Source: Carnegiea gigantea (lineage: Eukaryota; Streptophyta; Magnoliopsida; Caryophyllales; Cactaceae). Taken from it: 64,000 nt of DNA. Position 1 is the first letter of the stretch, and each line of letters begins with the position of its first letter. Below are positions 20,547-33,051 of this stretch, one piece after another. Location of the stretch: contig JAKOGI010000575.1 of assembly GCA_029747015.1 (NCBI GenBank), forward strand, positions 408,501 through 472,500, in the 5' to 3' direction. The notes under the pieces are model-generated. The model was not told the origin of the DNA, ran no database searches, and saw only the letters and a list, made by a program, of their open reading frames with translations. The position numbers were made by a program, and so were the translations under genes.

Positions 20547-21029
20547 CCTTAGCGCCCCCCCCAAAGCAGCAAAAAAAAAAGGGTTTCCAAATAACAGGCT
20601 AAGAAGTCCAGCCAAAGAAGAAGACATCTGAATCTAATCCATAGGTTCTGCGGAAAGGTGTGGCACTACCTTCAGAAAGCAGAACTCTAAATTCGTGCTT
20701 GACGTAGCATTCTCCCTCTCTCTCTCTCTCTTTTGCTTTTTTTTTGGTTTGTTTGTTTGGTGGAGTCGCTTTGATTGACATAACTTGTTACAAACGCGTT
20801 TTCGTGCTTATGCAAACATTACTACCGAACGTTTAAGAATCAAATTAAAAATGCAAACAAATCCATCCAAATTAAACCGTGCCCCACCCCCTCAAAAACG
20901 AATAAAAAACCTTGTTCGTGTGAAGTTCGAGGCTTTAGTTGGAAATGTCCCTAAAATCAACTAATGAGAACTATTATGGCATCATCCCAAATCCTTCATT
21001 GGTAATTATCTTGTCCATCTCATCTCTCT
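20547..21029. other. Flank with C8, A10 and (CT)n tracts
   Basis: No gene is recognised. A (CT)n tract lies at 20712-20731. On the minus strand an open frame (20599-20781) with FRRTYGLDSDVFFFGWTS looks protein-like and sits after a GA-repeat, as in a plant 5' UTR, but I cannot name it. Confidence 0.35.
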
Positions 21030-22061
21030 CAATACAGGGAAAGCATGAATACCTCCATTGCTGTTTCAGTGGTAGGATAGAAGAGGGGGGAGAAATCACA
21101 CTGGATGGGAGGGTGATACCAAAGGTCGCTAAATTTAAGTATTTGGCTCGATCATCCAGCAAAATGGGGACATTGACGAGGATATTAGCTAGCGGATAAG
21201 AGTGAGTTGGCAAAAGTGGAAGTCAGCGTCAGGGGTACTGTGTGACAAGAGAGTGCCCCTATGATTGAAAGGCAAAGTTTATCGGATGGTAGCTAGACCG
21301 GCTGTTCTCTATGGATCGGAGTATTAGCCTCTAAAGAAGATGCAGGCCCAAAGGTTGATGGCAGCTGAGATGAGAATGATCAGGTGGATGTGTGGTTTTA
21401 CGAGATTGGACAGAATTAGGAATGGAGTAATCAGGAGTTTAGCTGAAGTGGCCCCCATAGAGGAGAAGATGAGGGAATTGAGGCTCAGATGGTTCGACCA
21501 CGTAAAGAGGAGAAGTGTGGCCGCCCCAGTGCAGAGGTTCGAGATGATCGTCCCCCCCGGTGGAAAGAGAGGGAGGGGTAGACCGAAGAAGAGCCTAAAG
21601 AAAGTGGTTAGAGAGGACCTGAGAGTTGCCGGTCTGACGGAGGGCATGGCTCAGGATAGGAGGTTGTAGCAGGATAGGATTAAGGTCTCTGATTGTAGGG
21701 GACCGGCCGCGTAGGTGGTAGTAGCTTTGGTGGGGTGGGGCGGGTAGGGTTTTGGTGTACTTGTCTGCAGGTCGCGCTTTTCTGGGATGTGACGGCATCT
21801 AGCGCCCCTGGTTGGATGAGGTATGTCTCTGCTCCTTGTTTATTTTTGCTCTCCGGCCCATTTTCTCCTCCTTGGTTTTTGGTTTGCAATCGTTTTCTCT
21901 ATAAACCTTTTTCAAAAAAACTGTTTTGTGGGTCTTAAGGAATCAACCTCTCTATGGGTAGAAATATCGATAGGGGTAAGGTTGCCTACAGTTGGATCTC
22001 CCCAGACCCCGCGAAAGCGGGACTCACACTGGGAGTTGTTGTTGTTGTTGTTGTTGTTGAA
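21030..22061 (+). mobile_element. RTE-type LINE, 5'-truncated, with (GTT)n tail
   Basis: Only the C-terminal end of the endonuclease-RT ORF remains: GKHEYLHCCFSGRIEEGGEI, VAKFKYL, then after frame breaks KMQAQRLMAAEMRMIRWMCG and a basic GKRGRGRPKKSLKKVVRED block ending near 21670. The 3' UTR contains the phrase GGGACTCACACTGGGAG and ends in a short (GTT)n array at about 22037-22061, both typical of plant RTE LINEs. It is dead by truncation and frameshift. The 5' breakpoint is uncertain by some tens of bases. Confidence 0.85.
21340..21669 (+). pseudogene. RTE LINE reverse-transcriptase C terminus
   Basis: A 109-residue open frame, the longest piece of the LINE protein. It shows the MAAEMRMIRWMCG motif, then RLRWFDHVKRR and a Gly/Arg/Lys-rich tail. 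Upstream pieces with the KFKYL block lie at 21040-21200 in a different frame. In an intact element this region follows the RT thumb. Confidence 0.8.
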
Positions 22062-22680
22062 ATCTACAATTTAAAACACGTCAAAGTTACTTTTGCAACT
22101 TCAATGAAAATGAATAAACAACATTATCATTGAACTAAAAACCAGAAAACTAGCTATGATACTTGCATTTTGGACATGTCAACTTCCTGAAAAATAAACA
22201 AATGGTGCCTTAGCTTACCTTCCGGAAACCAATGTTTTGTTTATATCTGGCTGAGTATTAGAAATGCAGCCATGTCTACAAGGAAATATAACCAAAGTGT
22301 TTTTTAATTGAAAATTAACCTTAATCAAAAATGTTTAAAAATTGGGATTGATAATTCAAATATGCAGACATTGTCCACTAATTCAAAAAAAAAAAAAGCT
22401 TAATTGTCCATCCAAGTCAACAAACAACTGAGCTTTAGGTATAAGCTAAAACAATAATAATTTGTCCCATATCAATGAAATAAAAATATTTACTTACTCT
22501 ATGAGCTTCTCAATACATCTTCAGCGTTGTCGAGGTCAGTAGCATGGGCTTGTAACCCAAGTGGTGGGAATAAAATGATGCAACATACACTCAGCAAGCC
22601 AAGTTGGGTCTTGGTGTGGTTAGCTAAACGTCGGCTCATCCTATCCAGGTTGGGAGTTGATCTTAACTGGCTGGGTTATA
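22062..22680. other. Flank paralogous to 8720-9117
   Basis: Non-coding. 22270-22590 shares ordered words with 8735-9117. The part GATGCAACATACACTCAG aligns with the chromovirus insertion site GATGGAATAT/GCACTCA and lacks the element. A TTACCTTCCGGAAACCAATG stretch near 22218 could be a minus-strand splice donor, but no exon could be confirmed. Confidence 0.55.
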
Positions 22681-23617
22681 TGTAACACTCCCTAACCGTA
22701 GGGCTAGTGATGTTAACATTTTCTTAAATTTCTGGGACGAAACGGATAGAGTTTCACCTAAAAACTGACCATTTTCCATGTTTAAAGTCTTATATTAAAT
22801 CCCTGTAATGAATAGAAGCATGAAGAACTCTAAAACAAGCTCAATGGCTACACACCGGAGTCCACAACTCTACGGGCCACTCGCCTGGAGTACACCAAAC
22901 TATAAAGTTCAGTAATAAAGAAGGAAATAAAAGGTACAACTCAACGGATCAAACATACGGAGTGCTAGGGTTTCATTCTAAAAATAAACAACTTAAACAA
23001 AAGGTGACTGACTAATCAGGCGGTTGGCTCACATGGCCATACAGAGCAACTTTTAAACAATATGCATTACATAAACTAGAGTACTTTGTCTACATATATT
23101 TACAAGTCTAGGGATGCATCATATTACACCATTTAACTCGTAAGTATGCCTCTATATGTGCACGCATGGCACTTTTTTCGAAGCAAGGGGATATTCCAAC
23201 TTGGCATACGTAAATCAACTTCTACCTGTCACATCGAAAACATGGGAAAATGGGAAATAGAAATGGGATGAGCTATCACACACTCAGTAAGTATTTCTCA
23301 ACTCCTTAAAAACCAAGACATTTGCAGCAGTAATGATAAATAGCAATCACACAACATTTATATACTATTATCATATTAGGCAATCAAATCTCCCCAAGGA
23401 AACCATCTTCTCTAAACTTCACACCAAGCTGCTTAAGCTTGTATCTACACCTTAAATAACCAAACTTCCTTAGATACAGGCATTCAAGCACATAGCCAAG
23501 TAAAACCACAAAGATAGGGTAAAAAGCTTTCAGACATGCATTTTGGAAACGTAATGACTCATTTTACAATCTAGCCTTCTTAAGGCTCATATACTTTTTA
23601 AAAGTTCTTGAAATACC

Positions 23618-23810
23618 CACTACAAAAACGGCGCGAAATACCAACGGAAATAGCGACGCAAAAAGCACCAGATGGAGAATTTTTTTTGTTTCCGGCGGAA
23701 ATTATTTCCTTTGGAATTTCCATCGGAAATTTGAAATTCCGTCGGACTCCAACGTAATTTCCGTCGGACAAAAAATGCGTTTCCTACGACAAAAGCAGAT
23801 CTAATTTTTT
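23618..23810 (+). repeat. CACTA left terminus and subterminal repeats
   Basis: After the terminal CACTACAAAAACGG come several copies of (A/T)TTCCG(T/G)CGGA and GGAAATTT words in both orientations. In En/Spm such words bind the TNPA protein. Confidence 0.85.
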
Positions 23811-24498
23811 AAGCATGCCTCCTTCATCTTCGTCTTCAACTTCGCAACATAGAGAGAGAGAAACGAGGAGAGAGGGAGAGTGAAACCATGAGAGAAAGAG
23901 AGCAACGAGGGGAGAGGGGAGCGCTCCATTTTTTCCGGTGACTGGTGATTAGTGAAGAGGATTGTCGTTGTTCATAATTCATCGGTAAGTTGATTATTTT
24001 TAGTAAATTTATTGTTTAAAATTGAAATTTTGAGTTAATTAGTGTTTTTTTTATGGTGGTTGATTTGTTGTGAATGGGGTGAAGAGTTGCCGCTGCCGCC
24101 GCCGCCGCCACCGTCGTTTCCGCTATCCGTTTTCTAGTAATCCGATTATCTCTTCGAATATTTAAAGGTTGGTGGAATCGTTATATTTTGAAATTATATT
24201 AATTGAGTATGTGTTGTTAAATTTTGTGAAATTTAATTTTGAAGCATATTTGTATAGTTTATTTACTTTATTTTGTTTCGTAAAATATGGATGTGAAAAA
24301 TATTGATGTGAATTATGTTAATTTTTTTAATTGTGTTAATTTTTGATAATTATGCTGTTAAGTATATGGAGTTTTTTTTAATTATGTTAATTTTTTGTTT
24401 GATTTGTGAAGTACATTTATTTGGACAAGTGGAATAAAATAGATGAAGTATGTATATTTCTAAAAATTGTATAATTATTATATAATGTTGAAGTATGT

Positions 24499-25548
24499 TA
24501 AGCATGTATAATGTGTTTTATTTTGGTAAATGATTTAATTTTGTTAAGTAAGTTTATTTTTTCCTCAATTTGTTGCATATATTAATTTTGTGAAAGTATG
24601 TGAAGTATATGTTTTTTTTAAGTATGTTTAATTTTTTTGCATGATTTATTTGATTTGTTAAGTATTTTTATTTTATTTTTTGTTTAATGGTATTTTGTGT
24701 TCTTTTGGATTAGTTTATTTGGATGAAGTGTGAAATAAATAGTGTAATTTGTGTTTGATTATTAATTAGTTTTATTTTGATAAATAAAGTAGATATGTTA
24801 AATTTTTTTTTTGTGTACCATATATATATGTTTAATTACATTGTTGTATTTTAGATTTTTCTGAAAATATATTTTCAAAATATGGGAATGTAAAATGCAA
24901 AATAAAAATGAATTAAATTTGTTCCATTAGTGTCATTACTGAATATAAAATTTATAGTAAATTATTTAATGTTAATTTAATTTGTAGTGTATGTTCATTT
25001 GGATAAATGAAATAGTTGTAAGTAGTTAAGCATTTAGAATATGTTTTATTTTGGTAAATGATTTAAGTTTGTTAGGTTTTTTTTGTTCTATTTGTTTTAT
25101 ATATTAATTTTTGCTAAGTATGTGAAGTATATTGTTTTTTGAGTTATGTTTAATTTTTTGTATGATTTGCTTGATTTTTTAAGTATTTTTATTTTACTTT
25201 TTGGTTCATAGCTTTTTGTTTTTTTTGGGGGGTTTGTTTATTTGGATGAGCTATGAAATAAATAGTTTAATTTGTGTTTGATGCTTAATTTGGTTTATTA
25301 TGATAAATAAAATGGTTATGTTAAATTTAATTTTCAGTAGCATATATGTTTTATTACATTGTTGTATTTTAGGTTTTTGTGTAAATCTATTTTCGGAATA
25401 TGAGAATATAAAATATGAACTAAATATGAAAGTAATTTATTTTATTGGTATCATTATTGAATGTAAAAATTATAGTGAATAATTTAATCTTTAATTTAAT
25501 TTGCAATGTATGTTGATTTGGGTAAATGAAATAGTTTGTAAGTAGTTA
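24499..25548 (+). repeat. Direct tandem duplication (about 525 bp) inside the CACTA
   Basis: Copy 1 at 24499-25027 and copy 2 at 25028-25548 share TTTATTTTGGTAAATGATTT at the start and GAAATAGTT(T)GTAAGTAGTTA at the end, with many substitutions. Both are AT-rich and non-coding and may be intron sequence upstream of the transposase exons. Confidence 0.75.
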
Positions 25549-25589
25549 TCGATAATGAAACAAAAATGTTATTAAAATTTTGTGTGCAC

Positions 25590-27316
25590 AAAATAATGAG
25601 CTGGCACCATGAGCACCGCCAAGAGCCGAGTGTTCTCTGACATCTGTTGGATGCACTAGCGTGGAAGCATTTTGACCAATAGTATCCAAATTTTGCAGCA
25701 GAGCCTTGGAATGTAAGGTTAGGTCTATGTACTGATGGTTTCACGCCATTTTCCGTGTTTGAAAGATCGTATTCTGTGTGACCAATTATTGTTACACCTT
25801 ATAACTTGCCTCCAGATATGTGTATGACCACTCCATATATGTTTTTAAGTTGTATTATTTCGGGTCCAACAAATCCAAAGAACAGAATTGATGTGTACTT
25901 GCAACTCTTAATTGATGAGTTAAAAATTCTATGGGATGTTGGGGTGGATACATTTGATATTTCATACAGGAAAACTTTTAGATTGCATGCCGCATTAATG
26001 TGGACAATCAATGATTTTCCCGCCTATGGTATGTTATCCGGTTGGAGTACTCATGGGTTGTTAGCATGTCCGGTTTGTATGCGGCAAAATTGTGCATTTC
26101 GGTTAAAGCATGGACGAAAGCCATCTTGGTTTGATTACCATCGTCGGTTTTTGACTCGGAATCATTATTTTGGAGCTAATAAAGTTGCTTTTCGTAAAGG
26201 GAAGAGCATACACATTGGCCCCTCCCAAAAAGATTTCTGGTGAAATATTGTCTGATGTAGCATCTAATTTGCCTAAAGTGACTACAGAGGTACAATTTCA
26301 AATTCCCGAATTTCAAGAAAATGAACATAACTGGACAAAGCAAAGTATCTTTTGGGAGTTGCCTTATTGGAAGCATCTACTTTTGAGACATAACCTTGAT
26401 GTTATGCATATTGAGAAAAATTTCAGTGAAAATATTATAAACACAGTGATGGATGTTTCGGGAAAAACAAAGGATGATATAAAAGCAAGAATGGATATGT
26501 TTATTCTGTGCAGTAGGAAAGAGTTGAACTTAGCTACAAGAGGGTCCACTGATAGATTGTGTAAGCCGAAAGCCAAGTTTGTACTATCGTTAGCTCAAAA
26601 AAGGGCTATTTGCCAATGGTTGCGGGAGGTTCATGTGCCCGACGGTTATTGTTCTAATGTGGGTAATTGGGCTGATCCATCCAACGCCAAGCTTCAAAAT
26701 ATAAAAAGTCATGATCATTATGTCTTTTTGAAGAATCTTCTTCCAGTAGCTTTTGCTGCTCTTCCGGAAGATGTTTTAGGACCCTTGGTTGAGTTGAGTG
26801 AATTCTTCAGAAACGTATGCTCCAGTGAGTTACATGTTAGCATGCTTGAAGAGATGAATAAGAACATTGCTATAATTATTTGTAAATTGGAGACAGTTTT
26901 CCCTCCTGGTTTTTGGAATGTCATGGAACATCTGTCCATTCATTTAGCAGAAGAAGCTTTGTTGGGTGGTTCTGTTCAATATCGATGGATGTATCCTTTT
27001 GAGAGGTATTTTGGCTGGTTGAAGCCTATGGCAAAGAAAAAAGTTCGTGTAGAGGCATCCATGGTTCAGACATACTTAGCATTTGAGATTAAAAAATTTG
27101 GCAATTATTATTTTCAGTCAAGCTTGCATTGTCCAAAAATGGGGCGTAATTACGGTATGCCACAATGCGAACCACAACTGCCAACTCTTTCGGTGTTCAA
27201 TCGTAAGGGTACTTCATTTGGAAATCGAGGAAAAAGAGATCTTAATGAGTCAGAGTATAGTGTCGCTCGCCTTTACATCTTGCTGAATTGTGGTGAAGTG
27301 CACCCGTATTCGGAGT
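25590..27316 (+). pseudogene. CACTA transposase (TNP2 type), interrupted
   Basis: The catalytic-domain half (about 25600-26240) shows TNP2 family text: WNVRLGLCTDGFTPF, the TPYMFLSCIISGP block, LQLLIDELKILW and LMWTINDFPAYGMLSGW with the ACPVC Cys pair. A frameshift near 26210 moves the rest to 26170-27318 (382 residues), which has LPYWKHLLLRHNLDVMHIEKN and a DUF4218-like C terminus (MEHLSIHLAEEALLGG, YPFERYFGWLK). Stops at about 25653, 25677 and 25780 break the N-terminal part. The enzyme would cut at the CACTA termini. The N-terminal exons are not visible. Confidence 0.9.
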
Positions 27317-27403
27317 AAGTTTATCAGTTATTGAAAGTTTCATTTGAGTACTTAAATAGTTGGATAATTAAATAATTTGAATCGTTAAATACAATTGGTT
27401 TAG

Positions 27404-28374
27404 GCATCAATTTCGCGGTCATAATCCAAATGCGAGTGATGTGGAAGTTGACTTGTTTATTGAGGCAAATTTTGTATGGTGGTTTGAGTACAATGTAAGT
27501 AATTTTTCATAACTAATTTTCAATTCTTATAAAATATTTTTTTGCTCTAAAAAGAATTATCTATTTTTTTTTTATCATCGGTCAATTCTTACCAGGTGTT
27601 TGATGATGAGGGGCAAAATTTTTTGGTCAACTTATCTCATGGACCTATTATGGCAATGGAATGTTTTTCTGGGGATAAAGTTAATGGTTATCAGTTTCAT
27701 ACCAAGGCTAGGAATGAAGGCAAAGCTAGTGTAATTGTGGCGTGGGTGTCAAAGGAGTAGGCAAAGGTAATGAAGTATCAGGGGATTATTATGCCATACT
27801 TCATGAAGTTATTCGTGTTGAATTCACGAACGAACCAATTAAAAAATGTGTTCTTTCTAATTGTGAGTGGTTTGACCCGAATGTTCCTCGGGGGCTGCAT
27901 TATCTTAAATTTACTCATATCCTGAGGTTAATCACAACCGATGTTACAGAAAGTATGACCCATTCATATTTGCTAATACTGCAACCCAAGTGGTATACCT
28001 TAAGTACCCTGAGGAGATACTAGGGAAAGCGAATTGGTGGGTAGCTATACTAAGCAAACCTCCCTATGCCCCTAAAGAGAAGGATAATTTAGAGGTTGCC
28101 TATCAATAGTTAGGAATGAACAACCATGAATGTCGATAACGAAATTGCCATAATATTAATCGATGAAACTATACAAGTTGATGATGTTGATGGACATGAT
28201 TGGGGTGATGATCATGATGGGGATGGTGAACATGATGATGATGATTATGAAGAGGGCGAAGAAGATGAATGGGAGGATGAAGCTGAAGACACTGATGATG
28301 ATGATGAAGGAGATACGACGTTGCAAAGTGATGATGATGATGATGACGATGACAATGTGTCCCACAATGGTTGA
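27404..28374 (+). pseudogene. Transposase C-terminal exons (DUF4216-like) with acidic tail
   Basis: The preceding exon ends at 27314 and an intron with GT...AG borders spans 27315-27403; a second spans 27495-27595. The exons give HQFRGHNPNA, FEANFVWWFEYN-like text and DDEGQNFLVNL, then GDYYAILHEVIRVEF and CEWFDPN, matching the DUF4216 region found after TNP2 in CACTA genes. A frameshift near 27750 and further changes break it. 28126-28374 encodes a striking Asp/Glu-rich tail ending at TGA. Confidence 0.75.
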
Positions 28375-28579
28375 TTTAATCTTTTAGTTGTGTGGATCCT
28401 TATGCATGCCTGTGTACTTTATTTTTAATTGCAAGCTAAAAAAACAATTGTATGTGTTTGACACATTTAGTCCAATTTAGTTATTAAAAGTTTTTGGTTT
28501 ACTGTAATTGTTTAATGACAATAGTATCAATGTTTGCACTGCTGTATTTTGTGTGTATTTTGTTCGTATTTGTAATTAG

Positions 28580-30340
28580 ATGTCTGGAGCAAATGGTGGA
28601 CGTGGTTGAGGTTGAACTGTTAGGAGTGGTGTGTGAAGAGGAGTACCACAACCGATCCCATACAATGATCCTGCTGAAAACTATGAAACAAACACCTTCA
28701 GTGGGATGTTTGGAGGTTTCGTTGACCCAACTCAGCCGTTCGGAAATTATTTTCGTAGCATGAATGAGCAACCCTATATGCAGCCACCTTTTTTTGGTGT
28801 GGGTATGCAATCACCTATGCAACCCAATAATCCTTACATCGGTGGCACTTCAGCTACTCCATTGATTTATCAACAGTTTGGCACTATTAGTGCATATTAC
28901 AATAGTAATCAGATTGTTGGTCAGCCTAGAATGCCAAGCCACTCAGTCCACAATGAAGGGGTCCAAAATGAAGGGGCAGGAAGAGATAGACAAAGCCTTA
29001 CACCTGATAGTGAAGCTGTAAGTACAAATAATAAGATTTATTTACAACCTAATGGACGTAAGTTTATTATAAATTTTCTTCTTCAGTATTCATATTTTTT
29101 AATGGCTACAGTAATTAATTTTAACAATTTGTTTTTTTGGTACTTAGTCTTGTTCCAAACTAGGGCGTAGTACAAAAAATTGTTGAAAGGTTTATAGGTA
29201 AGTATCCAAGTCCTTGGACCACGTGAAAGAAAGTTCCTCAATCTCAACGAGACATATGGTTTAATGAGTTCAAGGTTGGTCTTCTGTACAATGAATTTGA
29301 ACGTCGTCATTAAATTTGTTTGATATGTTTACTAACGTACTTCAACTTTGTTACAGAAAGACTATTATTGGCATCTAGACAATGAAATCTAGATACGGCA
29401 TAACTTTGAGTATAGAGGTGCAACTAGGCTTAGGGACATTCTTAGATATGCTAGGAAGTTCAAAAAAAAGATAAAGTGGTTGCCACCTAGTGTTTGGAAT
29501 GAGATGCTCAAGCGTTAGAGTGAGGATGACAAGTTTAAGAAGTTGCGTGAACAAAATAAAAAGAATAGATTGAATGATGTAGAAGGTTTTATTCCTTCAT
29601 TACATACATATGATTCAATTCCGATTAGTGAAAGGAAGAGGCGCCTGGTAAGTAATGAGCTTATTAATAAGTGTTTTTTCGATATTCAATGTATGGTAAG
29701 GTGTGAGGTTTTGGTCTTTCGTTACATTTAATTTTTTGTCGGCCAAAGCATTAGGTAGAGAACCCACATGTGAAGAACTGTTTAAGGACACTCACTGCAA
29801 GGCTAAAGACAAAGTATTTTTTGATAAGAAATATGTAAAAAAATATGCAAGTTTGGCACATTTTATTCAGACCTTATTCATATGTTATAATTGTCGCCTT
29901 AATCTGTAATAGTTTTTATTTTTTACAAATTTTAGGAGGAACACCATAAGAAATCAGAAAAGTATACTTAAGCTGTAACTCAAGGGGGGTCCCAACTGCC
30001 CCTTATGACCCCAGAAGAGTTTTGGCTTAAAGAAAATCTGGACAAAAAAGGCTGTGTATATGGTTTTGGCATGGAGGGGGTCAAGTTGAAGAAATCAACT
30101 ATAATTGCAGCTGCACGCCACTCATCAGCTGAGCACTTTGATCCAAAAGAGTAAGCACAACTCCTGAATCAGAGTATCACCAAGCAAGCAGAAGCTATAA
30201 GTAAAATTGTCAAAAGTTTTGAGATTTCTTAAGAGACAAAGTGTAGGTTCTTCCAGCCAGCAAGTCAACTTGGACACCGTTGACGAGCAGGACTCCAAAG
30301 TGACAATGATGATTCCACTAATTTATCTGATTCTGATTAA
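28580..30340 (+). pseudogene. Second CACTA gene, TNPA/Transposase_24-like, broken
   Basis: Starts at ATG 28580 with a Gly/Arg-rich segment containing stops, then a Pro/Met/Gln-rich part (28706-29050). Later blocks match the plant Transposase_24 family: YRGATRLRDILRYARKF, LPPSVWNEMLK, then ALGREPTCEELFKDTHCKA and LPLMTPEEFWLKE. Splice-like GT/AG borders separate these blocks. In En/Spm the equivalent protein binds the subterminal repeats and brings the ends together. In-frame stops show that it is dead. Confidence 0.72.
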
Positions 30341-30491
30341 TTTATTTGATCTGCTTATGGATCGAAAACAGTTATGGATGTCATAAATAATTTTTTTTTA
30401 GCGCATTTAATTTTCAAACATAAAAATTCATATTCATATTTGTGGTGTTTTTTAAGTAGTTGGAAAATTTTTTTTTGTATTTAATTTTTTT

Positions 30492-30742
30492 TAATGGAAA
30501 TTCCCATCGGAAACGGAATTCCCCCTACAAACTTGAGCTGTGCCTGAAAAGTACCCGATGGGTATATTCCGTCGCAAAGTTCGTCGAATTCCGTGGGATG
30601 CCGTCGGAACGCAATCTGCGACGAATGATTTCTCGACGGGCATACTTCCGTCGTATTTTCCATCGGAGATTGCGTTTTCCGGTAGAAATTCATATTTTTC
30701 TCGTCGGATATTCCATCAGAAATGTGAAGCATTTTCATAGAA
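30492..30742 (-). repeat. CACTA right terminus and subterminal repeats
   Basis: Dense CCGTCGGA, TCCGTCGC and CCATCGGA words mirror the left subterminal region. The last 41 bp align with the left terminus, but the final CACTA is mutated, and ATT follows where ACC lies outside the left end. Confidence 0.8.
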
Positions 30743-31465
30743 ATTGGTAATAATTCAAACCGTTTTCTCATATATCAGGAAAATATCTTCTTATTCAGGT
30801 ATAAGATCTCATAATGTGCTAGCTAGGGGAGATCTACACTCGCTCTAGGTGAGGTCATTACTCACAACTCACCTTATCCCCAGAGTATACGTTAACATAA
30901 CATTTGGCCAAACCGCATCTCAGTAGAGTAACTCTAACTTCGATATTGTCCTCTGTAGGGGCAATGGCTCACGCCTTGTCCTGCGTCCAGTCCCCCCTCA
31001 AGGTTTTATCACGCGTCACATATCATCGAACATTACCCTTATCAGGGTCTTCTAGGGTTCCTACTTCTGGTTCTAACTCCCTAGGCCTGGCCAATTGTCT
31101 AGCACTATCTTAGCCATTAAAACACACTAAACCGTTATAGTTATTAAAAGAAGTCACAGTCACACGCAGCAAGTCTCACCTTCAAGTGAGTCATGAATTA
31201 CTTCTTTTTAATAGTTGCTTACATAGTTAAAACCACACTTGTCTAGCAAAATAACCCATAACCCTATTAATGGTTTATGGTTCTTTTATTTTCAATCAAA
31301 AACCTTCTTAAGATCGTGGTGAACCTACTAATTCACAATTTGAAACTTAAAATAATTGGCTAGCATACAATTCAAACTAAGTTTCGTAATTAAATACCTT
31401 CAGTTGCCCTTTTTAAGTTTGTTTCAATCCTTTAAACACAAAGGAAGAGATATAATATATACAAG

Positions 31466-32140
31466 CCTTAAAACATTTTTAAGCTCATTACTTGATTGCT
31501 TTTTAACTTCCTTGACCTATCGATTATTCAGTTGAGTCACTCACTAAGTAGTTCGACGATTTAGGGTTATTTTAGGTTACAAACATCTTAGCAATCGAAC
31601 AGTCAACTGATCAACATTTGAAAATATGAAAACAACCTTTTAACGACCCTTTTAAAGATTTCTAAAGTTCATGAACCACACATATAGCATCATTTAAACA
31701 ATTCAAGAGGGAAGGGGTTTACAAATAGCACATTTATATCACTTCGCAGGAACAGTTTCAGCATAATCAACCTAATATCCCAAATGCTTCACAATTCACA
31801 CGATTATAATTAATATCAAACCCAAGCTCCCTCCTCACACAACACTGACCACAAAAACCTCAAATCACTCATTAGTTTCACCTTAGGCCATCAAAATGTC
31901 AATCTCGGTTCAATATCACAATAACTTAATCGATTAATCCACGAAACCAACATCCACAAGCGTAGCACTCATATCAATCACTAAAAACAGAATTTAAGCA
32001 TATCCAAACTGATTTAGCAATAACACAGAAGCACAATTGGTTCGCTCTACAATTCCTCAAATCGCCTAGTTAGCAAACGGCACATTATTTCACATGCATG
32101 AACCTTAAATCAATATCAACACCATTTTCACTTTAATTCA
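31466..32140 (-). repeat. LTR segment duplicated downstream, copy 1
   Basis: Part of the Tekay-like LTR that recurs in direct orientation at 33052-33690. Shared runs include GACCTATCGA, AAGAGGGAAGGG and CATCCACAAGC(G/A)TAGCA, with many substitutions. Confidence 0.85.
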
Positions 32141-33051
32141 GTCTTAAATCTTCCAATTACTAATACAATTTGAGATTTTAACCACAAACTATGTAAAATC
32201 ATAAAATTCGTTTGAAATTACTATAATTAGAAGGAAGAGAAAATCCACCTCAAATTCAAGCTGAAGGACCCAACTCCTAGTCTAATTGGGCAATTTTAGG
32301 CCGGGTTAGAGTCCCATGTGGCCGGTCACGGTGGTGGTGGTGCTGAGGGTTCAAGTCCCTAACCCTGGAGTCCCTGATTCACATCGCCTTTGGTGGTCGC
32401 CGATCTCAAGCCCACCTGTGGAGACACCCCACCTCGTCGCCGTCATCCCCGCCGTCGCCGACGCCTAGCACAGCCTCAATCCTCTCTCCCATCTCGCTCT
32501 TTTGCTCATTTTGCTTGACCTCTTCCTCCCCCCTCTCCCTCTGTTTTTGGACTTGGGGCTGTCGTAGAAAGGGAGGAACGGTGGTTGACCTCACCGGCGG
32601 CGGCACCACCGGCCCCCTCTCTCTTTCTTCCTCTCTAGGGCATGTGATGGATGTCGGGGAGGGCTAAGTTGCAGGACCCAGAAGAACCCCCCTTTTTGTC
32701 GCGTGCTTGAGTCAGTAAGGGTCTTCGGCCCCTCCTTCCTTTTTTTGTTATTTAGTCTCACTTATTAAACTGAGTTTAGTTCTAAATCATTTGATTATGC
32801 TAATCTCCACCCCACATGCCTTCGCATAATTTGCTAATTTTGCGTTATTACGATTTGACTAATTTCTAACGAGTTCACTAATTTCATGAAATCGCGTAAT
32901 TAACCAAGAAAAATTAATAAAAATTATTCTCGTAATTATTACATGCAATTATCATGCAAAAATTAGCCTAATATAGCTAACTCAATCAAATAAGTTAATG
33001 AAAATATTAACTCAAACAATTAGTCTAAGGTTGAAAACCCCAGCTATTACA

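Larger units (their letters stand above)
23618..30742 (+). mobile_element. CACTA (En/Spm) DNA transposon, degenerate
   Basis: The left end is CACTACAAAAACGGCGCG at 23618. The reverse complement of the right end (from 30742) aligns over 41 bp but starts TTCTATGAAAA, so the right terminus has decayed. Both ends carry clustered TTCCGTCGGA-like subterminal words. The interior encodes a TNP2-type transposase with DUF4218- and DUF4216-like parts and a second TNPA-like (Transposase_24) gene. Both genes have stops and frameshifts. It inserted into the LTR described at 22681-33051. Confidence 0.9.
22681..33051 (-). mobile_element. Tekay/Del-like LTR, split by a CACTA element
   Basis: The plus strand begins TGTAACACTCCC and ends CAGCTATTACA, giving TG...CA termini; on the minus strand the start is TGTAATAGCTGGGG, like the TGTAACACCCC start of Tekay/Del LTRs. 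Subtracting the 7.1-kb CACTA insert leaves about 3.25 kb, a normal size for this LTR class. No internal retroviral domain is attached at either end, so it is probably a solo LTR. Flanking 5-mers (TTATA, TAACA) are not a clear duplication. Lineage is inferred from length and termini only. Confidence 0.6.

Noticed and set aside
20939..21199. A host gene starting at 20939
   Set aside because: Only the part after about 21035 is meaningful and it matches an RTE LINE protein; the upstream residues are chance extension.
28156..28387. Ile- and Met-rich frames overlapping the acidic tail
   Set aside because: They are shadow frames of GAT/GAA repeats that encode the Asp/Glu-rich tail in the transposase frame.
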